Shown here: positions 24,625 through 32,339 of the stretch, in pieces
Layout: the number at the start of each line of letters is the position of its first letter
Position numbering within the stretch: position 1 is the stretch's first letter
Origin: JBCCOW01 sp039025855
GTDB lineage: Bacteria > Planctomycetota > Phycisphaerae > Phycisphaerales > Phycisphaeraceae
Length of the DNA stretch: 64,000 nt
NCBI GenBank assembly: GCA_039025855.1
Contig: JBCCNL010000019.1
Coordinates: 1-64,000, forward strand
Direction: 5' to 3'
Program-made: the position numbers and the translations under genes
The notes under the pieces: generated by a model
Told to the model about the DNA's origin: nothing
The model's input: only the letters and a program-made list of their open reading frames with translations
Databases searched by the model: none

Positions 24625-24868
24625 TCCATCGAAAGTTTACGCCACGATCGGGCGGTACCCAAATCGGGTCTCGGACCGGATTACCGTTGGGGAAACGTGC
24701 GAGGGCAAGGGGTTGTTGCCGGTGGTGTCTGGCTGGTTGGCGGGGCGTGTTGTTGCGAGGGTCCGATCGACAGGCAAAGAACGTGGGTAGGGTTTGCACG
24801 GATCATGCGGGTTGGCGCGGTCTGGTAGAGTTGGAGCCTGCAGGGAGGCATTCTGGAGTGATCGATCG

Positions 24869-26764
24869 ATGAACATCCCGGTATCACTGGCGGCTGGGGC
24901 ACTGACGGTGTCGGAAATCACGGTGCTGCTGGTCGCATTGGGCGTGCTGCTTGGTACGGCCAGGCTGTTCGGTGAGATCGCCAAGCGGTTCGGGCAGCCG
25001 ACGGTTCTGGGCGAAATCCTGGCGGGCGTGGTGCTGGGGGCGACGCTTCTCGGCAATCCGATGTTCTTCGGCGAGGACGGCTGGAATGTGCGGGTCTACG
25101 AGTTTCTGTTCCCGCAGTACCTGACCGAGCCGGACACGGGCGAGAAGGTGCAGGTGGTGGAGCTGGACAACCAGGGGCAGCCGATCCTTGAAGAGGTGGA
25201 GGACCCGGAGACGGGCGAGGTGACGCAGGTCGAGAAGCAGCGGACGATCGCGCACCCGGTGCGGTTCGGGCTGGAGACGTTTTTAACGCTGGCGGTGGCG
25301 TTCTTGCTCTTGACCGCGGGGCTGGAGGTGGACCTGTCGGTGGTGGTGCGGCAGGGCAAGGCGGCGGCGTTGGTGAGCGTGATGGGGATGGTGGTGCCGT
25401 TGGTGCTGGGTTTTGCGTTGGCGATGATCTTGCCGAGGCAGCTGGGGTTTGACCCGGACTATGGGGGCTCGTCGCTCCCGTTCGCGTTGTTTTTGGGGAT
25501 CGCCATGTCGATCACGGCGCTCCCGGTGATTGCGAAGATCCTGCTGGATCTGAATATGTTCCGTTCGGACATGGGCATGCTGATCATGTCGTCGGCGATG
25601 GTGAACGACCTGCTGGGGTGGATCTGTTTCGCGTTGGTGCTGGCGATGGTGATCCCGCCGGAGCAGGCGACGCTGGACCTGCCGGTGGTGATCGGGGCGA
25701 CGCTGGTGTTTGTGGCGTTTGTGCTTACGGCTGGTCGTTGGCTGGCGAACAAGGCGGTGCTGTGGGTGCAGGCCCACGCGTCTTGGCCGGGCGGGATCCT
25801 GGGGTTTGTGTTGGTGATGGCGTTGCTTTGCGGGGCGATCACGGAGTGGATCGGGATCCACGCGATCTTCGGGGCGTTCCTGGCGGGGGTGGCGATCGGT
25901 GACTCGAAGCACCTGCGTCAGCGGACGCGTGAGGTCATCGAGCAGTTCATCACCAACGTGTTTGCGCCGGTGTTCTTTGCCGGGATCGCGCTGCGGGTCA
26001 ACTTCATCGACAGCTTTGACTGGTTTGCGGTCGTCGTGGTGCTCGTGGTGGCGATGATCGGGAAGATCTTTGGCTGCTACTACGGGGCCAAGTGGGCGGG
26101 GCTGGACAATAAGGAGAGCTGGGCGATCGGGTTCGGGATGTCGGCTCGGGGGGCGATGGAGATCATTCTGGCGCAGATCGCGCTAGACTTCGGGCTGATC
26201 ACGAAGGAGCTGTTTGTGGCGATCGTGGTGATGGCGATCGCGACGTCGGTGCTGGCGGGGCCGATGATGCAGCGGGCGCTAGGAAGGAAGCAGAAGCGGG
26301 GGCTGTTGGACCTGATGCACCCGAAGGCGGGGTTTGTGGGCAAGCTTGAGAGTTCGAACCGTGAGGGGGCAATCCGGGAGCTGACCGCTGCTGCGGCGGA
26401 CGCGCTCGAGCGGCCGGCGGACGAGCTGTTCTCGCTGGTGTGGGCGCGGGAGCAGATCATGTCGACCGGCCTGGAGCAGGGCCTGGCGGTCCCGCACGCC
26501 CGGGTGAGCGGCCTGGACCGTGCGTTCATCTTCGTGGGCATCTCGCCGCCGGGGATCGACTTCGACGCGAAGGACGACCAGCTGGCGGAGGTGGTGTGCC
26601 TGATCCTGTCACCGGTGGAGGACGGGGCGGCACAGGTCGAAGCACTGACCGCTGTGGCGGGTGGTTTCACTGATGAGGAGGCGCGTCGGCGGGTGGTCGA
26701 AGCCACGACCGCCACGGAGTTCCGGGCGGCATTGGCGACGGTGACCAGCGAGGAAGCCCACTGA
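24869..26764 (+). CDS. CPA2-type cation/proton antiporter with C-terminal EIIA-like domain
   Basis: 631 residues from the ATG at 24869 (GGAGTG ribosome site at 24855). Residues 1-480 form a monovalent cation:proton antiporter of the Kef/NapA type with 12-13 helices: FGQPTVLGEILAGVVLG, FLLLTAGLEVDLS, SITALPVIAKIL, and the ion-site segment MVNDLLGW. A hydrophilic acidic loop of about 50 residues follows the second helix (residues about 85-135). Residues about 495-630 form a PTS EIIA-like domain (fructose/nitrogen type) with the phosphorylatable His543 in GLAVPHARVSGL. No TrkA/RCK domain is present. The antiporter may thus be gated by phosphotransfer. It is transcribed alone, divergent from the receiver-like gene across 244 bp. 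Confidence 0.88.
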   Translation: MNIPVSLAAGALTVSEITVLLVALGVLLGTARLFGEIAKRFGQPTVLGEILAGVVLGATLLGNPMFFGEDGWNVRVYEFLFPQYLTEPDTGEKVQVVELDNQGQPILEEVEDPETGEVTQVEKQRTIAHPVRFGLETFLTLAVAFLLLTAGLEVDLSVVVRQGKAAALVSVMGMVVPLVLGFALAMILPRQLGFDPDYGGSSLPFALFLGIAMSITALPVIAKILLDLNMFRSDMGMLIMSSAMVNDLLGWICFALVLAMVIPPEQATLDLPVVIGATLVFVAFVLTAGRWLANKAVLWVQAHASWPGGILGFVLVMALLCGAITEWIGIHAIFGAFLAGVAIGDSKHLRQRTREVIEQFITNVFAPVFFAGIALRVNFIDSFDWFAVVVVLVVAMIGKIFGCYYGAKWAGLDNKESWAIGFGMSARGAMEIILAQIALDFGLITKELFVAIVVMAIATSVLAGPMMQRALGRKQKRGLLDLMHPKAGFVGKLESSNREGAIRELTAAAADALERPADELFSLVWAREQIMSTGLEQGLAVPHARVSGLDRAFIFVGISPPGIDFDAKDDQLAEVVCLILSPVEDGAAQVEALTAVAGGFTDEEARRRVVEATTATEFRAALATVTSEEAH

Positions 26765-26770
26765 TTTTTG

Positions 26771-26799
26771 GCCGCAAAGAGGCGCAAAAAACGCAGAGG
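26771..26799. repeat. Single copy of the CGCAGAGG-type repeat (family E)
   Basis: The sequence GCCGCAAAGAGGCGCAAAAA and the following ACGCAGAGG resembles each arm of the inverted repeat at 59981-60055. It lies 10 bp after the antiporter stop. No hairpin partner is seen here. Confidence 0.55.
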
Positions 26800-26853
26800 C
26801 ATTTTGGGTGGTGCGATCACATTTGTTTGGTGCCTGGTTAAGGGTTCAGAGGA

Positions 26854-28158
26854 ATGATTGAGATAGAAACCGGTGAAGCCGTAGGGGGGTTTAATCCGGG
26901 TGTGTTCCCACGGTGGGGTGAGGGTCGGACGGCGGTGCCGGTGTGGTGTGTGACACCGGGGCTGGACCGGACGTTGCATCGGTTTTTTATGACCAGCCCG
27001 TTCTCTCCGTCGGGGCGGTATCTGGCGGCGCTTCGGATGCCGTATGAGGATCGCCGGGTGGCGCCGGGGGATGTGGCGGAGGTTTGGGTGGTGGACCTGA
27101 GTTTGGGAGAAGAGCGCCGGGTGGCGGAGACGCGGGGGTGGGAGATGCAGATGGGGGCGAATATCCATTGGGGGGTGGACGATTCGGAGTTGATTTTCAA
27201 TGATGTTGAAGAGGGGGAGTGGGAGCCGTTTGCGCGGGTGGTGGACCCGGCGACGGGAGCGGGTCGTCGGCTTGAGGGGACGGTGTATACGGCGTCGCCG
27301 GATGGGCGGTATGTCGCGTCGGCAGACATGCGGGCGATGCGTCGGACGCAGGCGGGGTACGGCGTGGTGTTGCCCGACGAGTTGGTGCCGGTGCGGCCCG
27401 GCTTGAGCGATGACGACGGGTGTTGGGTGACGGATGTGCAGACGGGCAAGCGGGAACTGGTGGCGTCGATCCGTCGGCTGGTTGAACAATCACAGAATGG
27501 TTTTGACCTGGATGACCCTGAGCAATACGACGTGTATGGGTTCCACGCGTGCTGGAGCCCGACAGGGGATCGCCTGATGTTCACGCTGCGTTGGACGGCC
27601 CGCGAGGACCGCGGCTTTGCGGATGAACACCAGATGCAGCGGTTCCACAGTGTGCTGACCCTGAAACCCGACGGGACCGACATCTACGAGGCGATCCCGA
27701 ACACGCGTTGGGTGCACGGCGGGCACCACACCTACTGGGCTCCCGACGGCCAGCACCTCACGGCCAACCTGCACTTCCCCGGGGTGGACGGGCTACGGCT
27801 GATCCGCGTGCGGTACGACGGCACGGGGTTCGAGCGGCTGTCGGAAACCGTACCCGGGTCTGGGCACCCGTCGATGTTGCCCGGCGGGCGGTACATGATT
27901 ACGGACACCTACACCCACGAGAAGGATTTTGGCGATGACGACATGTCGCTGATCCGGTGGATCGATCTGGAGCAACAGACGGAAAGCCTGCTGCTGGAGT
28001 TCCGGACACGGCAGCCCCTCGACCGGGCAGAGGCTCGGGTGGACCCGCATGTCGCGTGGGATCGCGGCTGGCGGTACGTCGCGTTCAACGGGTTTATGGA
28101 CGGGACCCGACGCGTGTATGTGGCAGACCTGAAGTCGGTGCTGCCCGGCGTTTCGTAG
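26854..28158 (+). CDS. Beta-propeller protein (TolB/PD40-like repeats)
   Basis: A 434-residue protein without signal peptide. Several WD40-like/PD40 segments are visible: SPFSPSGRYLAALRM, YTASPDGRYVASADM, HACWSPTGDRLMFTLR, TYWAPDGQHLTANLHF, MLPGGRYMITDTY and VDPHVAWDRGWRYVAFNG. This predicts a six- or seven-bladed propeller. Oligogalacturonate-lyase-like proteins in Planctomycetota have similar repeats and His clusters (here VHGGHHTYW), but I cannot confirm an enzyme. The start at 26854 has a close GAGG; no better upstream start exists. It is next to a convergent ThuA gene, which often sits in carbohydrate loci. Confidence 0.75.
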   Translation: MIEIETGEAVGGFNPGVFPRWGEGRTAVPVWCVTPGLDRTLHRFFMTSPFSPSGRYLAALRMPYEDRRVAPGDVAEVWVVDLSLGEERRVAETRGWEMQMGANIHWGVDDSELIFNDVEEGEWEPFARVVDPATGAGRRLEGTVYTASPDGRYVASADMRAMRRTQAGYGVVLPDELVPVRPGLSDDDGCWVTDVQTGKRELVASIRRLVEQSQNGFDLDDPEQYDVYGFHACWSPTGDRLMFTLRWTAREDRGFADEHQMQRFHSVLTLKPDGTDIYEAIPNTRWVHGGHHTYWAPDGQHLTANLHFPGVDGLRLIRVRYDGTGFERLSETVPGSGHPSMLPGGRYMITDTYTHEKDFGDDDMSLIRWIDLEQQTESLLLEFRTRQPLDRAEARVDPHVAWDRGWRYVAFNGFMDGTRRVYVADLKSVLPGVS

Positions 28159-28227
28159 CGGCGAGAGACATGCGTCAGGCCGTGCATCCCTGGGCAGAGC
28201 CAGCAACTGGTGATAGATACCGAGTGT

Positions 28228-28905
28228 TTACTTGGTGGCCCACTGCATACCCCGGACGACGATTTCCTTGGCTTCTTCGATGTCAAAGTCCTTGTCGGTG
28301 TGGCCCCACATCGCACAGAACACGCGGGCCTTGCCCCAGGTCTTGGTGTAGGCGTAGGGCATGACAGCGCCCTGGGTGTAGAGGGAGGGGTTCTCGTGGC
28401 CCTGGTCGAAGATGGTGTGGCAGAGGATGTTGTTGCCGGGGTCGGTGTGGCAGTAGTACTGCTCGGTGTTGAGCAGGTCGAAGTCGTCGAGGCCGGCGGT
28501 GATGGGGTGGGCGTCGTCGGAGATGTAGACGCGGTAGCGTTCGATGCAGCCGCCGGGGTGGGCGACCCACTGGGCACCGGTCATCCACTGGTACTCGGTG
28601 TTCTTTCGGAAGGCGTCGATCATGCCGCCGTGGAACCCGGCGAGGCCGACGCCGGACTGCACGGCGTGGTTCAGGGCACCCCACTGCTCGCCGCTGATCT
28701 CGCCCATGGTCCAGATGGGGATGATCAGGTCGAGCGAGCCCATGAGGGATTCGTCGAGGTAGGCGTCGAGGGTGTCCTTGACGGTCACGTCGTAGCCGTG
28801 GTCGGTCAGGGCGGTGGCGCAGACCTCGGCGGACTCCTTGGGGGTGTGACCGGGCCAGCCGCCCCAGACGATCAGGGCCTTCTTCTTGGTGGGGGTGTCG
28901 CTCAT
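28228..28905 (-). CDS. ThuA-domain protein
   Basis: A 225-residue protein with the ThuA fold, related to class I glutamine amidotransferases: ALIVWGGWPGHTPKESAEVC at the start, LDLIIPIWTMGEISGEQWGALNHAVQSG, GLAGFHGGMIDAF, and the C-terminal RVFCAMWGHTDKDFDIEEAK. The HGG turn and the final GH are typical. ThuA proteins are tied to trehalose and other sugar use and are abundant in Planctomycetota; the substrate here is unknown. It is a single gene on the minus strand, with an upstream hairpin repeat at 28961-28988. Confidence 0.9.
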   Translation of the reverse strand: MSDTPTKKKALIVWGGWPGHTPKESAEVCATALTDHGYDVTVKDTLDAYLDESLMGSLDLIIPIWTMGEISGEQWGALNHAVQSGVGLAGFHGGMIDAFRKNTEYQWMTGAQWVAHPGGCIERYRVYISDDAHPITAGLDDFDLLNTEQYYCHTDPGNNILCHTIFDQGHENPSLYTQGAVMPYAYTKTWGKARVFCAMWGHTDKDFDIEEAKEIVVRGMQWATK

Positions 28906-28960
28906 GCGCGGGAGAGTAGCGGAAGGGGGCGGGCTGTGCTTGGTGGCATCCGCGACGCGG

Positions 28961-28988
28961 CCGACGACGCGTAGGTCGTCGGCTATTG
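28961..28988. repeat. Hairpin repeat family C, copy 1
   Basis: Stem CCGACGAC (28961-28968), loop GCGTAG, stem GTCGTCGG, tail CTATTG. A second copy inside a sulfatase gene (62632-62658) has the inner pair flipped from C-G to G-C, keeping the 8-bp stem. A longer-stem relative with the same tail lies in reverse at 44638-44664. It lies between the ThuA start and the VWA gene end. Confidence 0.75.
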
Positions 28989-29028
28989 CTCTGCGGTGGA
29001 GCGGGTGGAGCGGGTGGAGTGGGTGGCG

Positions 29029-30219
29029 TCAGTGGACGAAGGTTTTCTTCTTTTTGCCGGTGAGGTAGGACTCGACGATGGTGGAGCCGAGGTCTTCGGA
29101 GGTGCAGTAGTAGGCGACGCCGCGGGTGAGGCGGGTCATGTGGTCGACGAAGCCGACCCAGTCCATGCCGAAGTAGTCTTCGATTAGGGCGAAGGTGGCG
29201 ATGCGGATGCCGGACTGCTGGCACTTCATCGCTTCCTGGAGGGTGATGTCGCGGGTGCGGGTGGTGGGGGGGTAGAGCAGGTAGAGCATCTCCTCGCCGG
29301 TCTCCGGGGAGGTCTCGGCGTGGGCGGTGGGTTGGCCGTCGGTGATCACGAAGATCTGCTTGTTAACCGCACCGCGTCGGGCGAGAACACGGCGGGCCTC
29401 GCGGAGCCCGAGGTGGAGGTTGGTGAAGTGCAGCGGAAGCCGATCCTTCTGGCCGTACGCCTGTTCGAGCGGAACGCGGAGTTTGACCTCGTAGTCGTGG
29501 ATCGTGACCGGCTTGGGCATCACCAGCGGCAGGTCCTTCTCCTGGATCGACTCGGCGAGGGAGTAGAAGGTCACGTAGTCGATCGTGTCGAGCGGGAACC
29601 GGCCGCGGATCAGGGCCTGCATGCCGAGGGCGACGCGCTTGGCCTGGATGAATCGGCCGTAGCGGTACATGGAGCCGGAGAGGTCGATGAGGAAGACGGT
29701 GGCGCAGTCGGCGGAGCCCTCGGTCTGGTGGAGCTCGAAGTCGTTCATATTGAGGTCGAGCGGCAGGGGGGTCTTGCCGGAGGGCGGGCGTTGGCGAGAC
29801 ATGGCGTTGCGCATGGTGGCACCGAGGTCGACGTCGGAGAGGGGATCGCCGAAGGCGTAGGCCTTGGTGCCCTCGGTGCGTTCGGTGGTCTTGCCGATTT
29901 CGGGGGAGCGGTGGCCGTCGCGGCTGCCCTTCTTGAGGTTCTCGAAGACCTCTTCGAGGCAGCGGTGCTGCATGCCTTGGAGCATGCGCGGGGTGAGGCG
30001 GAGCCGGGTGTTGCCGTTCTCGTCCTGGTATTCCTCGAGGAGGCCGGCCTCGAGCATCTGCTGGATGAGTTCCTGCTCGTCGTCGCCCTCCATGTTCTGG
30101 AGTGCGTCGAGGGCGTCGTCGCCGTACTTGAGGAGGAAGTCCATCACGGCCGGCTCGGGGAAGAGCTGATCCGGGCTGAGGAAGGGCTGGCCGTCGAAGG
30201 CGGAGTATTCGTGGTCCAT
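29029..30219 (-). CDS. VWA-domain protein
   Basis: A 396-residue protein. The N-terminal 170 residues are helical and acidic (KYGDDALDALQNMEGDDEQE). A von Willebrand factor A domain follows with the metal-ion adhesion motif FLIDLSGSMYRYG (DxSxS), the conserved Thr in FTNLHLG and an Asp in FVITDGQPTAHAE. The C-terminal end has the motif GVAYYCTSEDLG. In related systems a VWA protein of this kind works with a MoxR or Mg-chelatase-type AAA ATPase, but none is encoded here. It is transcribed alone or with rsmG, 70 bp upstream on the same strand. Confidence 0.85.
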   Translation of the reverse strand: MDHEYSAFDGQPFLSPDQLFPEPAVMDFLLKYGDDALDALQNMEGDDEQELIQQMLEAGLLEEYQDENGNTRLRLTPRMLQGMQHRCLEEVFENLKKGSRDGHRSPEIGKTTERTEGTKAYAFGDPLSDVDLGATMRNAMSRQRPPSGKTPLPLDLNMNDFELHQTEGSADCATVFLIDLSGSMYRYGRFIQAKRVALGMQALIRGRFPLDTIDYVTFYSLAESIQEKDLPLVMPKPVTIHDYEVKLRVPLEQAYGQKDRLPLHFTNLHLGLREARRVLARRGAVNKQIFVITDGQPTAHAETSPETGEEMLYLLYPPTTRTRDITLQEAMKCQQSGIRIATFALIEDYFGMDWVGFVDHMTRLTRGVAYYCTSEDLGSTIVESYLTGKKKKTFVH

Positions 30220-30251
30220 GGGGGATGGTAGGCATCTTGGTGGGCGAGAAA

Positions 30252-30296
30252 CGTCGGGCTCGCCGCGTGCCCCCCGGCAGAGCCGGGGGCTAAAGG
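30252..30296. repeat. Hairpin repeat family A, copy 2, supplying the rsmG stop codon
   Basis: Stem CCCCCGGC (30271-30278), loop AGA, stem GCCGGGGG (30282-30289), then CTAAAGG. Read on the minus strand, TAG (30292-30290) is the rsmG stop and the hairpin starts at the very next base, so the element may act as stop plus RNA 3'-end structure. The leader GTCGGGCTCGCCGCGTGC matches copies 1 and 3. Confidence 0.85.
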
Positions 30297-30994
30297 GGGG
30301 TCTTCTTGGGGACGCCCGGGGCGCGGGGGTAGTCGCGGGGGGTGCGGCGATCCTTGAGGATGCTGACGATGACCAGGTCGTTGTCGAAGTCCTCGGGGTA
30401 AGCGTCGAAGACCGCGACGTCGCCGGCGCCGAGCAGGTCGAGCGCGTCGCCGGCGGCCTGCAGTTCCTGCTCGGCTTTGGGGCCCTTCATGGCGAGGAGC
30501 CGGCCGTCGATGGCGACCAGCGGGAGGGTGAGTTCGAGCAGGACGTTCATGCGGCCAACGGCCCGGCAGACCACGGCGTCGTACGCCTCGCGGTGTTGGG
30601 AGTCGTGGCCCAGCGTCTCGGCCCGGTCTTGGAGGACGGTGGTGTTCGTGAGCCCGAGTGTGGCAGCGGTGTTGCGGACGTGGTCGGCCTTCTTGCCGGT
30701 GGCATCGACAAGCGTGAAGCGGAGCTGGGGGCGTGCGATGGCAAGGGGCAGGCCAGGGAAACCGCCGCCGGTGCCGAGGTCGAGGACGGCCGCGCCGTCG
30801 GGCAGTTGATCCAGTCCCGGCAGGGCGGTGAGCGAGTCGAGGACCATGCGGGACTCCACGCCGTCGCGGTCTTTGATCGCGGTGAGGTTGAGGCGCTGGT
30901 TGGCGTCGAGGGTGAGGTCGACGAGCTGGTCGAGTTGGTTGACCTGTTCGGGGGAGAGGTCGGGGGCGATGGTGTTGAGGTGCGCGTGGGGCAT
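30290..30994 (-). CDS. rsmG: 16S rRNA (guanine527-N7)-methyltransferase
   Basis: Methylates G527 of 16S rRNA with SAM. The 234-residue product has the GidB signature: QRLNLTAIKDRDGVESRMVLDSL, the SAM loop VLDLGTGGGFPGLPLAI, LVDATGKKADHVRN, the catalytic region VVCRAVGRMNVLLELTLPLV and the closing YPRAPGVPKKTPL. It usually sits beside mnmG or parA/parB near the origin; none of those is here. Its stop codon lies inside a family A hairpin repeat. Upstream on the same strand is another copy of the repeat and the Mrp operon. Confidence 0.95.
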   Translation of the reverse strand: MPHAHLNTIAPDLSPEQVNQLDQLVDLTLDANQRLNLTAIKDRDGVESRMVLDSLTALPGLDQLPDGAAVLDLGTGGGFPGLPLAIARPQLRFTLVDATGKKADHVRNTAATLGLTNTTVLQDRAETLGHDSQHREAYDAVVCRAVGRMNVLLELTLPLVAIDGRLLAMKGPKAEQELQAAGDALDLLGAGDVAVFDAYPEDFDNDLVIVSILKDRRTPRDYPRAPGVPKKTPL

Positions 30995-31015
30995 GAGTAA
31001 GCCGACGATAGCAAG

Positions 31016-31060
31016 GCATCGGGCTCGCCACGTGCCCCCCGGCAGAGCCGGGGGCTAAGG
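31016..31060. repeat. Hairpin repeat family A, copy 3, supplying the mrpG stop codon
   Basis: Stem CCCCCGGC (31036-31043), loop AGA, stem GCCGGGGG (31047-31054), then CTAAGG. On the minus strand the mrpG stop TAG (31057-31055) is immediately followed by the hairpin, exactly as at rsmG. It marks the 3' end of the seven-gene Mrp operon and may protect or terminate that transcript. Confidence 0.85.
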
Positions 31061-31396
31061 GGTGGGGTGGTCTTCGGCGAGGTCGTCGGCGAGGGTGCCG
31101 GACCACTGCTCAGCACCGTCGCGGTGGGCGGCTTTGGCGAGCATGTGGGAGCCGATGGGGGTGGCGACGAAGGCGAAGACGATGGTGAGCAGGGCCTTGG
31201 TGGCGACGCCGAAGGTACCGACGTGGAGGACCGCGGCGAGGAGGAGGCCGAGGAGGCCGAGCGTGGTGGCTTTCGAGGCGGCGTGGATGCGGTGGTAGAC
31301 GTCGGGGAGTCGGACGAGGCCGAGCGCGCCGACCATCATGAAGAAGAGGCCGAAGGCGAGGCTGATGAGGGCGAGGATGTCGAGGACCCAGTTCAT
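31055..31396 (-). CDS. mrpG: Mrp monovalent cation/proton antiporter subunit G
   Basis: Last subunit of the hetero-oligomeric Na+(K+)/H+ antiporter. The 113-residue protein has three membrane helices and the family phrases LFFMMVGALGLVRLPDVYHRIHAASKATTLG and KALLTIVFAFVATPIGSHMLAKAAHR. The tail is acidic (DDLAEDHPTP). Its ATG overlaps the mrpF stop by 4 bp, and its own stop codon is provided by a hairpin repeat. It is needed with the other six subunits for activity in known Mrp systems. Confidence 0.93.
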   Translation of the reverse strand: MNWVLDILALISLAFGLFFMMVGALGLVRLPDVYHRIHAASKATTLGLLGLLLAAVLHVGTFGVATKALLTIVFAFVATPIGSHMLAKAAHRDGAEQWSGTLADDLAEDHPTP

Positions 31397-31860
31397 GCGG
31401 GGGTCTCCGGCGGGGGGGTGTTCGTTGTGGTGTCGTCGGTCTTGCGTTTGGCCCCGATGTACTGCGAGAACGCGACGGTGGACGCGAAGCCGATGATGGC
31501 GACGACGAGGGCGGCGTCGAAGAACAGGTCGGATTCGAGCATGACCGAGAAGACGGCGACGATACCGACGACGAGGATCGCGATGGTGTCCCCGGCGAGG
31601 ACGCGGTCGGCGAGGTGCGGCCCGCGGATCATGCGGTAGATGCAGAGGCAGACCGCGATCAGCAGGACGGCCACGCAGATCGGTGCAGCGACATCCACAA
31701 TGAACTGGCCGAGTGCGGTGCGGTCGTCATGGTGCGAGGGCATGTTCTCGCCGACGGTCTGAGCTGCTTGGGCGGCCTTAGCGGCGTAGGCCGGTGCGCT
31801 GCAGAGCACGAGGGTGGATAGCGTCAGCAGCGTCGGGATGACCAGGCGGAGGCGTGTCAT
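31393..31860 (-). CDS. mrpF: Mrp antiporter subunit F with N-terminal extension
   Basis: A 155-residue product. The core from about residue 55 has the three helices and the motif YRMIRGPHLADRVLAGDTIA typical of MrpF. Most MrpF proteins are about 90 residues. Here an extra N-terminal segment of about 50 residues starts with a signal-peptide-like stretch (LRLVIPTLLTLSTLVLCSAPAYA) followed by a hydrophilic part (NMPSHHDDRTALG). The 4-bp overlap of this start with the mrpE stop supports the extension being real, although an internal ATG before PSHHDD could also be used. It overlaps mrpG by 4 bp. Confidence 0.9.
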   Translation of the reverse strand: MTRLRLVIPTLLTLSTLVLCSAPAYAAKAAQAAQTVGENMPSHHDDRTALGQFIVDVAAPICVAVLLIAVCLCIYRMIRGPHLADRVLAGDTIAILVVGIVAVFSVMLESDLFFDAALVVAIIGFASTVAFSQYIGAKRKTDDTTTNTPPPETPA

Positions 31861-32339
31861 TGGGCGAAGACGTCCTCCATGAGTCGGTTGCGGAGCTCAT
31901 CGAGTGCGGCGAGCGCTTCGTCGCGATCCTCGGCATACATGGCGTGGATGTACAGCGTGTTGCCGTCGTCAGAGACGTCGGTGGAGAGCGTGCCGGGGGT
32001 GAGGGTGATCGCGGAGGCGAGGGTGGTGGTCTGGACAGCGTCGAGCTCGGTCACGTCGTAACGGATGAAGCAGGGCTTCATCGAGTGGCCGGGCGTGAGG
32101 ATCTCTTTGGCGACCTCGATGTTGGCTTCGATGAGGATGCGGATGAAGTAGCCGAGGAACCGGACGCGGGTCCACAGCTTGCCGAGGTAGTTCCCCTGGC
32201 CGAGCGCGATGGCGACGATGTGCGTGATCACCGCACCGGCGAGGAAGCCCATGAGCAGGTGGAAGAAGCTGGCGTCCTGATTGAGGATGATCCAGACACC
32301 GGCGAGCACGAGGTTGAGCAGGAAGAGCGGCAGGGTCAC
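31857..32339 (-). CDS. mrpE: Mrp antiporter subunit E
   Basis: A 160-residue protein with two N-terminal helices (LPLFLLNLVLAGVWIILN, HLLMGFLAGAVITHIVAIAL), then the conserved stretch RVRFLGYFIRILIEANIEVAKEIL and a soluble C-terminal domain with ITLTPGTLSTDVSDDGNTLY, all characteristic of MrpE. Four-base overlaps tie it to mrpD and mrpF. It acts in assembly and function of the antiporter complex in the inner membrane. Confidence 0.93.
   Translation of the reverse strand: MTLPLFLLNLVLAGVWIILNQDASFFHLLMGFLAGAVITHIVAIALGQGNYLGKLWTRVRFLGYFIRILIEANIEVAKEILTPGHSMKPCFIRYDVTELDAVQTTTLASAITLTPGTLSTDVSDDGNTLYIHAMYAEDRDEALAALDELRNRLMEDVFAQ

Noticed and set aside
28186..28210. Degenerate family A copy after the beta-propeller gene
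   Set aside because: It shares the GGGCAGAGCC core, but the stem is only four pairs and the CTAA tail is lost; cannot be told from chance.
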